From an uncultured Eubacterium sp. (GTDB lineage: Bacteria; Bacillota; Clostridia; Lachnospirales; Lachnospiraceae): 64,000 bases of DNA. The stretch covers positions 8,401 to 72,400 of the forward strand of contig CAKREC010000004.1 of NCBI GenBank assembly GCA_934316925.1, read 5' to 3'. Shown piece after piece: positions 1 through 9,055 of this stretch (position 1 is its first letter; the number at the start of each line of letters is the position of its first letter). The notes under the pieces were generated by a model, which made no database searches, was not told the origin of the DNA, and saw nothing but the letters and a program-made list of their open reading frames with translations. The position numbers and the translations under genes were made by a program.

Positions 1-1
1 G

Positions 2-271
2 TATGAAAAAGAACCCGGAAAGATCACGATACATAGCCGTATTGAGGAGCATGTCCTTTGGATTGAAGTGATGGATCATGGAGTCGGGATCCCGGATGTG
101 AAAAAGGCGATGGAACCATTATATACGACCAAACCGGAAATGGAGCGGTCGGGAATGGGATTTGCGTTTATGGAGGCGTTTATGGATGAGCTTCAGGTGG
201 AATCAAAGGAGGGAGAAGGAACCCGGATCAAAATGAAAAAGACAATATATAGTGCGTTAAATTTATCATAG
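2..271 (+). CDS. spoIIAB: Anti-sigma F factor SpoIIAB (C-terminal part, 5' end outside window)
   Basis: SpoIIAB is a GHKL-type serine kinase that holds sigma F inactive in the predivisional cell and phosphorylates SpoIIAA. The frame is open from base 2, so the N-terminal part lies to the left of the window. Visible family features are the ATP-binding DHGVGI segment and the EPLYTTKPEMERSGMG stretch, typical of the SpoIIAB lid and glycine-rich G2 box. The stop lies 12 bases before the next start, the classical spoIIAA-spoIIAB-sigF arrangement. Identification rests on motif recall plus the sigF neighbour. Confidence 0.93.
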   Translation, partial: YEKEPGKITIHSRIEEHVLWIEVMDHGVGIPDVKKAMEPLYTTKPEMERSGMGFAFMEAFMDELQVESKEGEGTRIKMKKTIYSALNLS

Positions 272-283
272 AGGAGTCTGCCA

Positions 284-1006
284 ATGGAAACCATAGAACT
301 GATCAAAAAGTCACGAGCGGGGGATAAGTTGGCAAGAGAACAAGTGATAAAGGAAAATCTTCCTCTGGTATACAGCATTGTGAAACGGTTTCACGGAAGA
401 GGATATGATCCGGAAGATCTGGCACAGATCGGCGCGATCGGACTGATCAAGGCGGTGGACAAATTTAATCTGAATTTTGAAGTGAAATTTTCAACGTATG
501 CGGTTCCGATGATCACCGGGGAGATCAAGCGGTTTATGCGGGATGATGGGATGGTAAAGGTGAGCCGGACGCTAAAGGAAAATCACTGGAAGATCCGGCA
601 GGCAGCCGATCAGCTGATGGGGGAACTCGGACGCGAGGCGACGATACAGGAACTGGCCGTGGCTACAGAGCTGGATAAAGAGGACGTCGTGCTGGCGATG
701 GAGTCAGCGAATGAAGTAGAATCGCTGCACAAATGTGTGTATCAAAAAGAAGGCAGTGAAATATCACTGATGGACCGCATCCCATCGGAAGTAAATGAAA
801 CGGAGCGGTCGTTAAACCATTTGCTTTTGACGCAGTTGCTGGAGGAGTTGGAGGAAAAAGAACGGCGGATCATTGAACTTCGTTATTTTAACGAAAAGAC
901 ACAAAGCCAGGTGGCAAAAGAACTTGGCTTGAACCAGGTACAGGTCAGCCGTCTGGAAAAGAAAATTTTAATTTCGATGAGAAAAAAGATTGGTTACAGC
1001 GTATAA
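284..1006 (+). CDS. sigF: RNA polymerase sporulation sigma factor SigF
   Basis: Forespore-specific sigma-70 family factor, 240 residues, normal for SigF. Region 2 is seen around residues 20-90 (DLAQIGAIGLIKAVDKFN, then the FSTYAVPMITGEIKRFMRD segment), and region 4 near the C-terminus carries a helix-turn-helix (SQVAKELGLNQVQVSRLEKK). The start is an ATG with AGGAG about 8 bases upstream. It is co-transcribed with spoIIAB and followed by spoVAA, a spoVA gene normally transcribed in the forespore. Confidence 0.95.
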   Translation: METIELIKKSRAGDKLAREQVIKENLPLVYSIVKRFHGRGYDPEDLAQIGAIGLIKAVDKFNLNFEVKFSTYAVPMITGEIKRFMRDDGMVKVSRTLKENHWKIRQAADQLMGELGREATIQELAVATELDKEDVVLAMESANEVESLHKCVYQKEGSEISLMDRIPSEVNETERSLNHLLLTQLLEELEEKERRIIELRYFNEKTQSQVAKELGLNQVQVSRLEKKILISMRKKIGYSV

Positions 1007-1059
1007 AAACGATCCAACGGGGCATGGTAATAGCAAAAGAAGATTTGCGGGGGAGAAAC

Positions 1060-1692
1060 ATGGAAGCGATCCTATATGTTAAAGTAGAGCAGAATATCGT
1101 GGTGCAGAAACCGGACATAAAAATAAAGGACATAGCTACATTATACAGTGTCAATAAAAAAATGGTGCAGGATCTTGAACAGAGGACATTTTATACATTG
1201 CCGAAAAATGGAAACCAGAAGACCACATTTACGATCACAAAATTATATGAGCGGATCCATCATTTTTATCCAAATCTTGTGATCGAGAATCTGGGAGAGC
1301 GTGATTTTGTAGTCGATCTGGAAAAGCCGGATCATAAAGAAAAATCGAAGGCGATGGAGTATGTAAAAACGGTACTTGTAACACTGATCGCCTTTTTTGG
1401 TGCAGCATTTACGATCATGACATTCAACGAAGATGTGAGCGTGAGTGATGTGTTTGACCACATATACGAGTTGGTTATGGGAAGCGCAAAACAGGGTGGA
1501 AGCGTGCTGGAGGCAGGTTATGCGATCGGGCTGCCGATCGGGATCCTTGTTTTTTACAATCACTTAAGAAGGAAAAAGATCAAAGAGGATCCGACGCCAA
1601 TACAAGTGGAGATGCATACCTATGAAGAACAGGTAAATAAGGCGTTGATCGCAACAGCATCCAGAGAGGATAAGACAATTGATTGTAATTAA
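1060..1692 (+). CDS. spoVAA: Stage V sporulation protein AA
   Basis: Component of the SpoVA dipicolinic-acid transport complex of the forespore inner membrane. It has a soluble N-terminal half and two predicted membrane segments (about residues 105-123 and 157-175). I prefer the ATG at 1060, preceded by a GGGGGA ribosome site and giving 210 residues, close to the usual family length. An in-frame ATG at 1024 lacks a good site. The end overlaps spoVAB by 14 bases, implying translational coupling. Confidence 0.88.
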   Translation: MEAILYVKVEQNIVVQKPDIKIKDIATLYSVNKKMVQDLEQRTFYTLPKNGNQKTTFTITKLYERIHHFYPNLVIENLGERDFVVDLEKPDHKEKSKAMEYVKTVLVTLIAFFGAAFTIMTFNEDVSVSDVFDHIYELVMGSAKQGGSVLEAGYAIGLPIGILVFYNHLRRKKIKEDPTPIQVEMHTYEEQVNKALIATASREDKTIDCN

Positions 1693-2104
1693 AAATATTT
1701 TTCTGGCTCTTATCGGAGTTTGCAGCGGAGCCACCGTTGCGGCGGGCGTATTTGCATTTATTACGATGCTGGGGATCCTGCCAAGACTGGCTTATCGCAC
1801 GAATACAGCGAAATATATTATCTCTTATGAAACGGCAATTATTGTAGGAGGAACACTCGGAAACCTGTGGGCGGTGTATCCGGTTTCACTGCCTTTGTCA
1901 GCGGTGTTTCTATGTGTCTTTGGAATCTTTTCAGGTGTATTTGTCGGGTGCCTTGGAATGGCACTGGCGGAAACGCTGCGGGTGCTGCCGATTTTGATCA
2001 ACCGGGTGCAGCTCAAAGAAGGATTTCCAATTGTAGTGATCGGAATTGCGGCAGGAAAGATTGTTGGAACGTTTATGCAATTCTTTTTGTTTAGCAGATC
2101 GTGA
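1679..2104 (+). CDS. spoVAB: Stage V sporulation protein AB
   Basis: Small polytopic membrane protein (141 residues, about four hydrophobic helices) of the SpoVA channel. The start is a TTG inside the end of spoVAA, preceded by GAGAGG about 9 bases upstream. Assignment follows from position in the spoVA operon and from the hydrophobic pattern, including the conserved-looking MLGILPRLAYRT segment. No catalytic residues are expected. Confidence 0.87.
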   Translation: MIVIKNIFLALIGVCSGATVAAGVFAFITMLGILPRLAYRTNTAKYIISYETAIIVGGTLGNLWAVYPVSLPLSAVFLCVFGIFSGVFVGCLGMALAETLRVLPILINRVQLKEGFPIVVIGIAAGKIVGTFMQFFLFSRS

Positions 2105-2129
2105 TAAATAAAAATGTGGAGGCAGGGCA

Positions 2130-2621
2130 ATGAAAAAACAGAAAACGCAAATACAGGAAGTAATACAGACCAAACTCAGTGAAAAAAGAGACAAAAAGTA
2201 TAACGAATATGTAAAAGAAAATACGCCGAAAAAAAGCTGGCTTTGGAATTTGTGTAAAGCCTTTTTTGTAGGCGGGCTGATCTGTGTGCTGGGACAGATC
2301 TTTATCAATTGGTATCAGAGCCTTGGCATGGATCAGGAGACCGCGGCGTTGTACAACACATTATCCCTTATCTTTTTAAGCATATTCTTCACGGGACTGA
2401 ACTGGTATCAGAAACTTGCTAATTTTGCCGGGGCAGGAACCTTAGTCCCGATCACCGGGTTCGCAAACTCCGTAGCAGCACCGGCGATCGAATTCAAAGA
2501 AGAAGGCTGGGTGTTTGGTGTAGGCTGTAAGATCTTTACGATCGCAGGCCCGGTCATACTGTATGGCGTGTTTTGCAGCTGGATCCTGGGCGTGATCTAC
2601 TGGATCGGACAGATCTGGTAA
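2130..2621 (+). CDS. spoVAC: Stage V sporulation protein AC
   Basis: SpoVAC is the mechanosensitive channel-like subunit of the SpoVA complex needed for dipicolinic-acid movement. The 163-residue protein starts with a charged cytosolic head (residues 1-45) followed by hydrophobic helices. The GAGTLVPITGFANSVAAPA segment (about residues 98-116) is characteristic of SpoVAC/SpoVAE proteins. A GGAGG-type site precedes the ATG. spoVAD does not follow here; it lies about 6.4 kb further on, so the operon is split. Confidence 0.92.
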   Translation: MKKQKTQIQEVIQTKLSEKRDKKYNEYVKENTPKKSWLWNLCKAFFVGGLICVLGQIFINWYQSLGMDQETAALYNTLSLIFLSIFFTGLNWYQKLANFAGAGTLVPITGFANSVAAPAIEFKEEGWVFGVGCKIFTIAGPVILYGVFCSWILGVIYWIGQIW

Positions 2622-2703
2622 TGTTTGCAAGCAGCCTGTTTTCTCGCTAAAAATGAAAATGAATGTTATGTAAAAATATGAATTGCAAATCCTTTTTGCA
2701 TTC

Positions 2704-2802
2704 CCGTGATTTCAGCCGTAAGAATGTGGTGAGTGGGATTGAGTGCGATAGCACTCACATGCGTAGCACCCACGAAACACAATCTTACGGCTGAAATCAC
2801 GG
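2704..2802. repeat. Long imperfect palindrome with an inner hairpin
   Basis: The 329 bases between spoVAC and the next gene hold no gene but carry a large inverted repeat. The outer arms (2704-2728 and 2778-2802) pair over 25 bases with one mismatch. Inside, 2740-2746 and 2751-2757 form a second perfect 7-bp hairpin with a GATA loop. No run of T follows either arm, so a simple intrinsic terminator is unlikely. It resembles a dispersed palindromic repeat (REP- or MITE-like), but repetition elsewhere cannot be tested here. Confidence 0.8.
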
Positions 2803-2846
2803 AACCGGAAACGGATTACTATTGAATATTTGACACTAACAACTAT

Positions 2847-2875
2847 TTGCAATCTTATACATTAAGCATTAAAAT
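2847..2875 (+). promoter_or_regulatory. Probable sigma-A promoter for the 2951 gene
   Basis: TTGCAA (2847-2852), a 17-base spacer and TAAAAT (2870-2875) lie about 75 bases before the ATG at 2951. A second possible -35, TTGACA at 2830-2835, has only poorly spaced -10 partners. It would start the block inserted between spoVAC and spoVAD. Confidence 0.5.
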
Positions 2876-2950
2876 AAAGATATTCGCGCAAAACAAAATG
2901 CAACGATTACATGGGAAAATACTGGAAAGAAAAGAAGGAGAACACAAAGA

Positions 2951-4249
2951 ATGCAGATTTATAAACTTGTCTGGTTATTTTTAGTATATTCATTTCTCGG
3001 ATGGATATTGGAGACTGTATTTGCTACGATCAAACAGCGAAAGATCACCAATCGAGGCTTGATCAACGGCCCATTCTGCGTGATCTATGGGATCAGTGGC
3101 GTATTGATCTCGGCGGCACTGTCAGAACTTACCGGTTTTTGGCTTTTCTTTTTTGCGATGATCTATTCTTCCGCTGTTGAGTGGTTTGGCGGACACCTGA
3201 TCGAGTGGATCTACCGGGAGCGTTGGTGGAGTTATGAAGGGATTCCGTGGAATCTGGACGGGTATATTTCCCTGCCTACGTCGCTGCTTTGGGGCGTTTT
3301 GGGATTCTTTGTGGTGCGCTTTGGCAATGGTTTTCTGCTTGAATTTTTCGATGGTGCGCCATTCTGGTTTATGAAGCTGGTACTCTGGATCATAGGCGGA
3401 TGTCTGGCGGCGGATGGATTATTTTCCCTTATTGTAGGAAAATGTCAGGGCAACTGGACGGCAAAGATTCAGGAGATGGACGACAACTTCTCGGCTCTCA
3501 GCACCTTTTTGAAAAACAAAATTGTAAAAGCAGTTAATACCCGTATTCATAATGCTTATCCATCGGCGAAAGCCGTGATCAAAGTACATAAAAAAGAAAA
3601 AAGCACGGTATTTGCAGAGGGATGCAGCTTTTACAAGATCATCTGGCTGTTTTTTGTGGGCGCATTTCTTGGGGACATTGTAGAGACGATATTCTGCCGG
3701 CTTACGGCGGGAGTATGGATGAGCCGTAGCAGTGTTGTCTGGGGACCTTTCAGTCTGGTCTGGGGAATTGGTATTGCCGCGGGAACTGCCATGTTGTATA
3801 AATACAAAGACCGGAGTGACGGATTCCTGTTTGGCATGGGAACGCTGATCGGCGGTGCGTACGAATATTTTTGCAGCGTTTTTACAGAAGTTGTATTTGG
3901 AAAAGTGTTCTGGGATTACAGCAACATTCCTTTTAATCTGGGAGGCAGGGTAAATCTTTTATACTGTTTCTTCTGGGGGATCGCAGCGGTTGTCTGGTTT
4001 AAACTGATCTATACAAGACTGGCAGGATGGATTGAAAAAATACCGAAAAAGACCGGCACGGTACTCAGCTGGATCTTTATTGTATTTATGCTGGCAAATG
4101 TGAGCGTGAGCAGTCTTGCGCTGCTCCGGCACGATCAGCGCAGTCAGCATGTACCGGCACAAAGCGCATGGCAGCGGTATATGGATACACATTATGATGA
4201 TGTTCGGATTGACCGGATCTATCCAAACGCAAAGGAGGCAGATGAATGA
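2951..4249 (+). CDS. Putative ABC-transporter-permease-family membrane protein, duplicated domain
   Basis: Polytopic membrane protein of the family annotated 'putative ABC transporter permease' (Pfam PF06541 type), common in Clostridia and of unproven function. The 432 residues contain two related halves (about 1-165 and 225-385). Each begins with a K(L/I)(V/I)WLF.V..FLG..(L/V)ET pattern and later has a (I/V).GPF..(I/V)(Y/W)G segment, so the gene is an internal duplication. A basic linker joins the halves. The stop overlaps the larE start (ATGA at 4246-4249). No ATP-binding partner is adjacent, so a real transport role is doubtful. Confidence 0.75.
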   Translation: MQIYKLVWLFLVYSFLGWILETVFATIKQRKITNRGLINGPFCVIYGISGVLISAALSELTGFWLFFFAMIYSSAVEWFGGHLIEWIYRERWWSYEGIPWNLDGYISLPTSLLWGVLGFFVVRFGNGFLLEFFDGAPFWFMKLVLWIIGGCLAADGLFSLIVGKCQGNWTAKIQEMDDNFSALSTFLKNKIVKAVNTRIHNAYPSAKAVIKVHKKEKSTVFAEGCSFYKIIWLFFVGAFLGDIVETIFCRLTAGVWMSRSSVVWGPFSLVWGIGIAAGTAMLYKYKDRSDGFLFGMGTLIGGAYEYFCSVFTEVVFGKVFWDYSNIPFNLGGRVNLLYCFFWGIAAVVWFKLIYTRLAGWIEKIPKKTGTVLSWIFIVFMLANVSVSSLALLRHDQRSQHVPAQSAWQRYMDTHYDDVRIDRIYPNAKEADE

Positions 4250-5085
4250 CAGAAATAGAAAGTAAAAAATTAGAGGATTTGAAGCAGTATATAAAAGAAC
4301 TTGGCAGCGTGGCAATTGCATTTTCAAGCGGAGTGGATTCTACATTCCTTTTGCGGGTTGCTCATGATGTGCTGGGAGATAAGGTGATTGCAGTTACGGC
4401 ACAGTCCTGTTCTTTTCCAAAGCGCGAGCTGCAGGAGGCTGTTGAATATTGTAAGAAAGAAGGGATCACGCATGTGATCTGCCAGTCGGAAGAACTGGAG
4501 ATTGAGGGCTTTTCGAAAAATCCACCAAATCGCTGTTATCTGTGCAAAAAAGAATTGTTCGAAAAAATCGGACAGATTGCGAAAGAACGCGGAATTACAT
4601 ATGTGGCGGAAGGTTCCAATATGGATGACAATGGCGATTATCGTCCGGGACTGCAGGCGGTTGCCGAACTGGGGGTGAAAAGCCCGCTTCGGCAGGTCGG
4701 ATTTTCGAAAGATGAAATCCGTCATGTTTCAAAAGATCTCGGACTTCCAACCTGGAAAAAACAATCATTTGCCTGTCTGTCGTCCCGCTTTGTATATGGC
4801 GAGACGATCAATGAGAAGAAGTTGTCTATGGTTGAAAGAGCAGAGCAGTTATTACTGGACCATGGCTTTACCCAGGTGCGGGTGCGTATACACGGAGACA
4901 TCGCACGCATTGAGATCATGCCGGATGAATTTGAAACGATCATGCAGGAACCCATACGTCAGGACATCGTTGAGCAGTTCAAAGAATATGGATTCCAATA
5001 TGTTACGCTTGACCTGATCGGGTACCGCATGGGCAGCATGAATGAAAGTCTGCCGGAAGACGTGCGCAAGAGGAGCGAAAATTAG
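4246..5085 (+). CDS. larE: ATP-dependent sacrificial sulfur transferase LarE
   Basis: LarE adenylates the pyridinium biscarboxylate precursor and donates sulfur during synthesis of the nickel-pincer cofactor (NPN) of lactate racemase and relatives. The 279-residue protein has an N-type ATP pyrophosphatase PP-loop (SSGVDSTF, residues 27-34). C177 in SFACLSSR corresponds to the sacrificial cysteine of Lactobacillus LarE. A further C97-x-x-C100 pair gives three cysteines, as in LarE proteins reported to bind a [4Fe-4S] cluster that recycles sulfur; this is inference. It is translationally coupled to the upstream gene. No larA, larB or larC is in the window. Confidence 0.9.
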   Translation: MTEIESKKLEDLKQYIKELGSVAIAFSSGVDSTFLLRVAHDVLGDKVIAVTAQSCSFPKRELQEAVEYCKKEGITHVICQSEELEIEGFSKNPPNRCYLCKKELFEKIGQIAKERGITYVAEGSNMDDNGDYRPGLQAVAELGVKSPLRQVGFSKDEIRHVSKDLGLPTWKKQSFACLSSRFVYGETINEKKLSMVERAEQLLLDHGFTQVRVRIHGDIARIEIMPDEFETIMQEPIRQDIVEQFKEYGFQYVTLDLIGYRMGSMNESLPEDVRKRSEN

Positions 5086-5201
5086 GCTTTTCTTTCCTGC
5101 CAAAAAATAGTATAATATACTGTAATGTAAGGATGGGTATATGCAGAGGGATCCATATACTTATGGAGAAAGTTGGAGAAGAAACGGAGGATTACGAAGT
5201 T

Positions 5202-6674
5202 ATGGCAAAAAAACAAAGAAGTGAGATGGCCAGATGTAACCGGTTGTGCATGATCGCGCATATGGATACATATGGCTGTTTGCTGTGGTTACTGATCTTA
5301 CAGGCAGTGACCGGAAGAACACAGGGCATGTATGCGCTGGTTATGGGTATTATCGGTATTATCCCGATTATCGGAGAGATCATCAGCTGGAATAAAAATC
5401 CGGATTCGCAGGCGATCAAGCATTTTGTGAGTCTTGGATTTGGTGCTTTTTATACGGCAGTTGTATTTACCAATATCACCGCGCTGGTATGTTTGTTTGT
5501 GATTCCGATGCTGTTGGCAGTGTCGGTTTACAATGACACCCGGTATTCTGCCTTAGTGAGCATTATCGCGACAGTTGAGAATGTGCTTGTTGTGATCCTG
5601 GGAGCAGCGACACAGGGACAGGATTTTGATTTCGGATTTGTTAGCACGGATTATGCCTGTGTGCAGATCGTAGTTATGATACTGGCAACGATCTTTGCGA
5701 TTTTGACAGCAAGCTCACTGAAAGAGAATTTTGGAAGCAAAATGCAGGATCTTCATACCGCGAAAAATGAAACGGAAGAGATCATGGAGAAAGTTTCCAA
5801 GCAGGCAGTCAGTCTGCAGAGTGGCATTGATGAAGTTCACGAGCAGATTGAAAAACTCAATCAGGTATCCGAGATGACCAAGATCGCTATGAAAGAAGTG
5901 ACAGACGGTGTTGGCGATACGACAGATGCGGTTCAGAATCAGATTTCTCAGACGGAAGCGATCCAGAACAAGGTTGACCTGGTCAGTGATGATACAAATT
6001 ATATCAAGAATAAGATGGAACATATTCTGACGGTGCTGAATGAAGGCAGTCGTGATGTGGATATGCTGGTGGAAAAGGTTGATGCTTCGGTAGAAAACAG
6101 TTCCGATGCAGCGAAGAAGCTGGAGACGTTGAAAGACCTTATGGAAGAGATGCAGTCGATCGTGGAGATGATCGATGGAATTACTTCACAGACAAGTCTG
6201 CTTGCGCTGAATGCCAGTATTGAGGCGGCAAGAGCCGGTGAGGCAGGACGTGGCTTTGCAGTTGTAGCAACGGAGATTTCCCAGATGGCTACGCAGACGA
6301 AAGATGCCACGGTAGATATTACCCAGTTGATCGACAATGTTTCGATCGCGATCCGGGATGTTGTTGCCGTGATCCATCAGATGATCGAAGGAATCCAGGA
6401 AGAAAAAGAGGCGGCTGGTCACACCGCAGACAGCTTTGAACAGATTCAGAATAACACCGTAGCGATCGGAGACAATGTATCAAGTCTGGTACAGAACGTC
6501 AAAGAGTTAAAAGATGCGAATGAAGTGATCGTTGAGTCCATTCAGACAATTTCGGCAGTTTCCGAAGAAGTATCTGCACACTGTGGAGAAACGATGAAAG
6601 CGGAAGAGCAGAATATGGAGATTCTTGGATCGATTTCCGACAAAATGCAGGAATTGTTGGAAAGTTCCAACTAA
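5202..6674 (+). CDS. Methyl-accepting chemotaxis protein
   Basis: Membrane chemoreceptor of 490 residues. The N-terminal third has five or six hydrophobic helices and no obvious large extracellular ligand domain. A long coiled-coil signalling region follows, with the conserved hairpin tip ([20 protein letters not shown]) that contacts CheA and CheW. I choose the ATG at 5202 because GGAGG lies 11 bases upstream; in-frame ATGs at 5133 and 5163 lack good sites. A TATAAT at 5111-5116 with a weak -35 lies upstream. No other chemotaxis genes are nearby. Confidence 0.92.
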   Translation: MAKKQRSEMARCNRLCMIAHMDTYGCLLWLLILQAVTGRTQGMYALVMGIIGIIPIIGEIISWNKNPDSQAIKHFVSLGFGAFYTAVVFTNITALVCLFVIPMLLAVSVYNDTRYSALVSIIATVENVLVVILGAATQGQDFDFGFVSTDYACVQIVVMILATIFAILTASSLKENFGSKMQDLHTAKNETEEIMEKVSKQAVSLQSGIDEVHEQIEKLNQVSEMTKIAMKEVTDGVGDTTDAVQNQISQTEAIQNKVDLVSDDTNYIKNKMEHILTVLNEGSRDVDMLVEKVDASVENSSDAAKKLETLKDLMEEMQSIVEMIDGITSQTSLLALNASIEAARAGEAGRGFAVVATEISQMATQTKDATVDITQLIDNVSIAIRDVVAVIHQMIEGIQEEKEAAGHTADSFEQIQNNTVAIGDNVSSLVQNVKELKDANEVIVESIQTISAVSEEVSAHCGETMKAEEQNMEILGSISDKMQELLESSN

Positions 6675-6718
6675 AAAAGGTATCCGATGGATACCGGGAA
6701 AGGAAAATAAATTTTACC

Positions 6719-8251
6719 ATGAAGAAAATGAGCAAAAGAAAAGTACTCTTTTTGTTTGCCGTGACAGTTTTGTCAGCATTGACGATCACTGGTTGTGGAA
6801 AGAAAAAGACAGAGACGGCTGCTACTGAGCCGTCCGTAACCTGCGTGGATGACCTTGAGGGCAAGAAGATCGGTGTACAGCTTGGTACGACAGGAGATGT
6901 CTATGTATCGGATTATGAGGGCGATGATGCAGGAACGGTGATCGAACGATACAACAAAGGAAATGATGCTGTGCAGGCGTTGAAACAGGATAAGATTGAC
7001 GCCGTTGTTATTGACGAGCAGCCAGCCAAAGCGTTTGTTGAGTCTAACTCGGATATTATGATCCTTCCGGAAGAATTTACAAACGAAGATTATGCGATCT
7101 GTGTGGCAAAAGGCAATGATACGTTGAAAGAGAAGATCAATGCGGCGTTGGAAGAGCTGACACAGGATGGAACTCTGGAAAAGATCAAAAAGAATTATGT
7201 AGGTGAAGAAGACGAAAAAGGCAAATACCAGTATCAGTCGACAGCAACCGATACTCCGAACGGCACATTGACCGTGGCAACCAATGCACAGTTTAAGCCA
7301 TACGAGTATTATGACGGTGGCAAGATCACAGGTCTGGATATGGATATGATGCAGGCAGTCAGTGATAAGCTTGGCATGAAACTGAAGATTGAAGATATGG
7401 AATTTGATTCGATCATCAGTGCCGTTTCATCAGGAAAAGCGGATGTTGGTGCTGCCGGAATGACTGTGACGGAAGATCGTTTGAAGAATATTGATTTTAC
7501 CAATTCCTATACGAACTCCAAACAGGTTATCATTGTAAAGAACCCAAATGCATCGGCTGTGAAACAGAGCATTTCTGAAAAATTCAAACAGAATTTTGTG
7601 GTAGACGGCCGTTGGAAATATTTAGCATCCGGTTTGAAAAACACACTGGTGATCACTGTATTTGCGGTCCTGATCGGTGTACTTCTTGGATTCCTGGTTG
7701 CGATCATAAGAGCATATCATGACATGGAGGGCGGCATGAAGCTGCTCAATGCGATCTGCCAGTTGTATCTTACGGTCATGCGTGGAACACCGGTTATGGT
7801 GCAGATCCTCATCATTTACTATGTAATCTTTGCGACCAGCAATGTAAACAAAGTGATCGTTGGAATTATTGCCTTTGGTCTGAACTCCGCTGCCTATGTT
7901 GCTGAGATCGTCCGATCCGGTATTATGTCGATCGATCGTGGACAGTTTGAGGCCGGACGCAGTCTGGGACTTGGCTATTCACAGACCATGGTCAATATTA
8001 TTTTGCCACAGGCGATCAAAAATATTTTGCCGGCACTGGGCAATGAGTTTATTGTATTGTTGAAAGAGACTTCCATCAGTGGATATATCGGACTTGCCGA
8101 TCTCGCAAAAGGTGGAGATATTATCAGAAGTATTACCTATGAGCCATTTATGCCTCTGGTAGCAGTTGCGCTGATCTATCTGGCGATCGTGCTGCTGCTC
8201 AGCAAGGGAGTTAGTGTTCTGGAAAGGAGATTACGAGCAAGTGAAAGATAA
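6719..8251 (+). CDS. Amino-acid ABC transporter: fused, apparently permuted substrate-binding lipoprotein and permease
   Basis: Polar amino-acid uptake component of 510 residues. A lipobox (LTITGC, Cys26) anchors the binding domain outside. Residues about 45-165 resemble the second half of a bacterial family-3 solute-binding protein ([18 protein letters not shown] to [12 protein letters not shown]). Residues about 182-275 resemble the first half ([19 protein letters not shown] to SKQVIIV). The usual order is the reverse, so the fold looks circularly permuted. Residues about 295-505 are a HisM/GlnP-type permease with the EAA-like [20 protein letters not shown] segment. The downstream ATPase gene overlaps it. 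Confidence 0.9.
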   Translation: MKKMSKRKVLFLFAVTVLSALTITGCGKKKTETAATEPSVTCVDDLEGKKIGVQLGTTGDVYVSDYEGDDAGTVIERYNKGNDAVQALKQDKIDAVVIDEQPAKAFVESNSDIMILPEEFTNEDYAICVAKGNDTLKEKINAALEELTQDGTLEKIKKNYVGEEDEKGKYQYQSTATDTPNGTLTVATNAQFKPYEYYDGGKITGLDMDMMQAVSDKLGMKLKIEDMEFDSIISAVSSGKADVGAAGMTVTEDRLKNIDFTNSYTNSKQVIIVKNPNASAVKQSISEKFKQNFVVDGRWKYLASGLKNTLVITVFAVLIGVLLGFLVAIIRAYHDMEGGMKLLNAICQLYLTVMRGTPVMVQILIIYYVIFATSNVNKVIVGIIAFGLNSAAYVAEIVRSGIMSIDRGQFEAGRSLGLGYSQTMVNIILPQAIKNILPALGNEFIVLLKETSISGYIGLADLAKGGDIIRSITYEPFMPLVAVALIYLAIVLLLSKGVSVLERRLRASER

Positions 8252-8978
8252 TGTATTATTAGAAGTAAAAGATTTACACAAATCTTTTGACAAACACGAG
8301 GTATTGTGCGGAATCTCCACAACAGTACAGAAGGGTGATGTTGTAGCGATCATAGGACCGAGTGGATGTGGAAAATCAACATTTTTACGTTCTTTAAATC
8401 TGTTGGAACATCCGACATCCGGTGCGATCCTTTTGGATGGACAGGATATTACAGATCCATCGGTTGACATCAATAAAGTCCGTGAGAAACTGGGCATGGT
8501 TTTCCAGCAGTTTAATCTGTTCCCGAATATGACCGTCAAGAAAAACATCGCATTTGCACCGGTCAAACTGGGTAAGATGAGCGCACAGCAGGCAGATCAG
8601 ACAGCGATGGAACTACTGGAACGTATTGGTCTTGCAGATAAGGCGGACGCGTATCCGTCACAGCTTTCCGGTGGACAGAAGCAGCGTATCGCGATCGTAC
8701 GTGCGCTGGCGATGAATCCGGAGATCATGCTGTTTGACGAACCGACATCGGCACTGGATCCGGAGATGGTAGGAGAAGTATTGGCGCTGATCAAACAGTT
8801 GGCAGAGAATGGAACGACGATGGTGATCGTGACGCATGAGATGGGATTTGCGAAAGAAGTAGCTAATCGCGTACTTTTCTTCAATGATGGATTGATTCAG
8901 GAAGAAAATGAACCGGATGAATTTTTCAATCATCCAAAAAATCCACGTTTACAGGACTTTTTATCAAAAGTACTTTAA
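8241..8978 (+). CDS. Amino-acid ABC transporter ATP-binding protein (GlnQ/HisP type)
   Basis: Energises the preceding binding-protein/permease fusion. Walker A is GPSGCGKST, the Q-loop MVFQQFNLF, the signature LSGGQKQR, Walker [13 protein letters not shown] and the H-loop VTHEMGFA: a complete polar-amino-acid importer ATPase. I choose the GTG at 8241 (AAGGAG 11 bases upstream), giving 245 residues, typical of GlnQ. The longer in-frame GTG at 8214 has no ribosome site. The gene overlaps the permease end by 11 bases. Confidence 0.93.
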   Translation: MKDNVLLEVKDLHKSFDKHEVLCGISTTVQKGDVVAIIGPSGCGKSTFLRSLNLLEHPTSGAILLDGQDITDPSVDINKVREKLGMVFQQFNLFPNMTVKKNIAFAPVKLGKMSAQQADQTAMELLERIGLADKADAYPSQLSGGQKQRIAIVRALAMNPEIMLFDEPTSALDPEMVGEVLALIKQLAENGTTMVIVTHEMGFAKEVANRVLFFNDGLIQEENEPDEFFNHPKNPRLQDFLSKVL

Positions 8979-9009
8979 ATTATGGATAAACACCCAGCCT
9001 TTGGGAAAT

Positions 9010-9055
9010 CATAATATCATCTTTTAGAATTCAGTTAGAAGTGGAGAGATGATAT
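9010..9055 (+). promoter_or_regulatory. Possible forespore -10 and start-codon hairpin before spoVAD
   Basis: CATAATA (9010-9016) resembles the -10 of sigma F/G promoters, but no well-spaced -35 was found. A perfect 9-bp inverted repeat (9014-9022 with 9047-9055) would pair the upstream leader with the end of the ribosome site and the ATG at 9054, possibly limiting translation. Both are weak suggestions. spoVAD would need its own forespore signal because it is separated from spoVAC. Confidence 0.3.
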
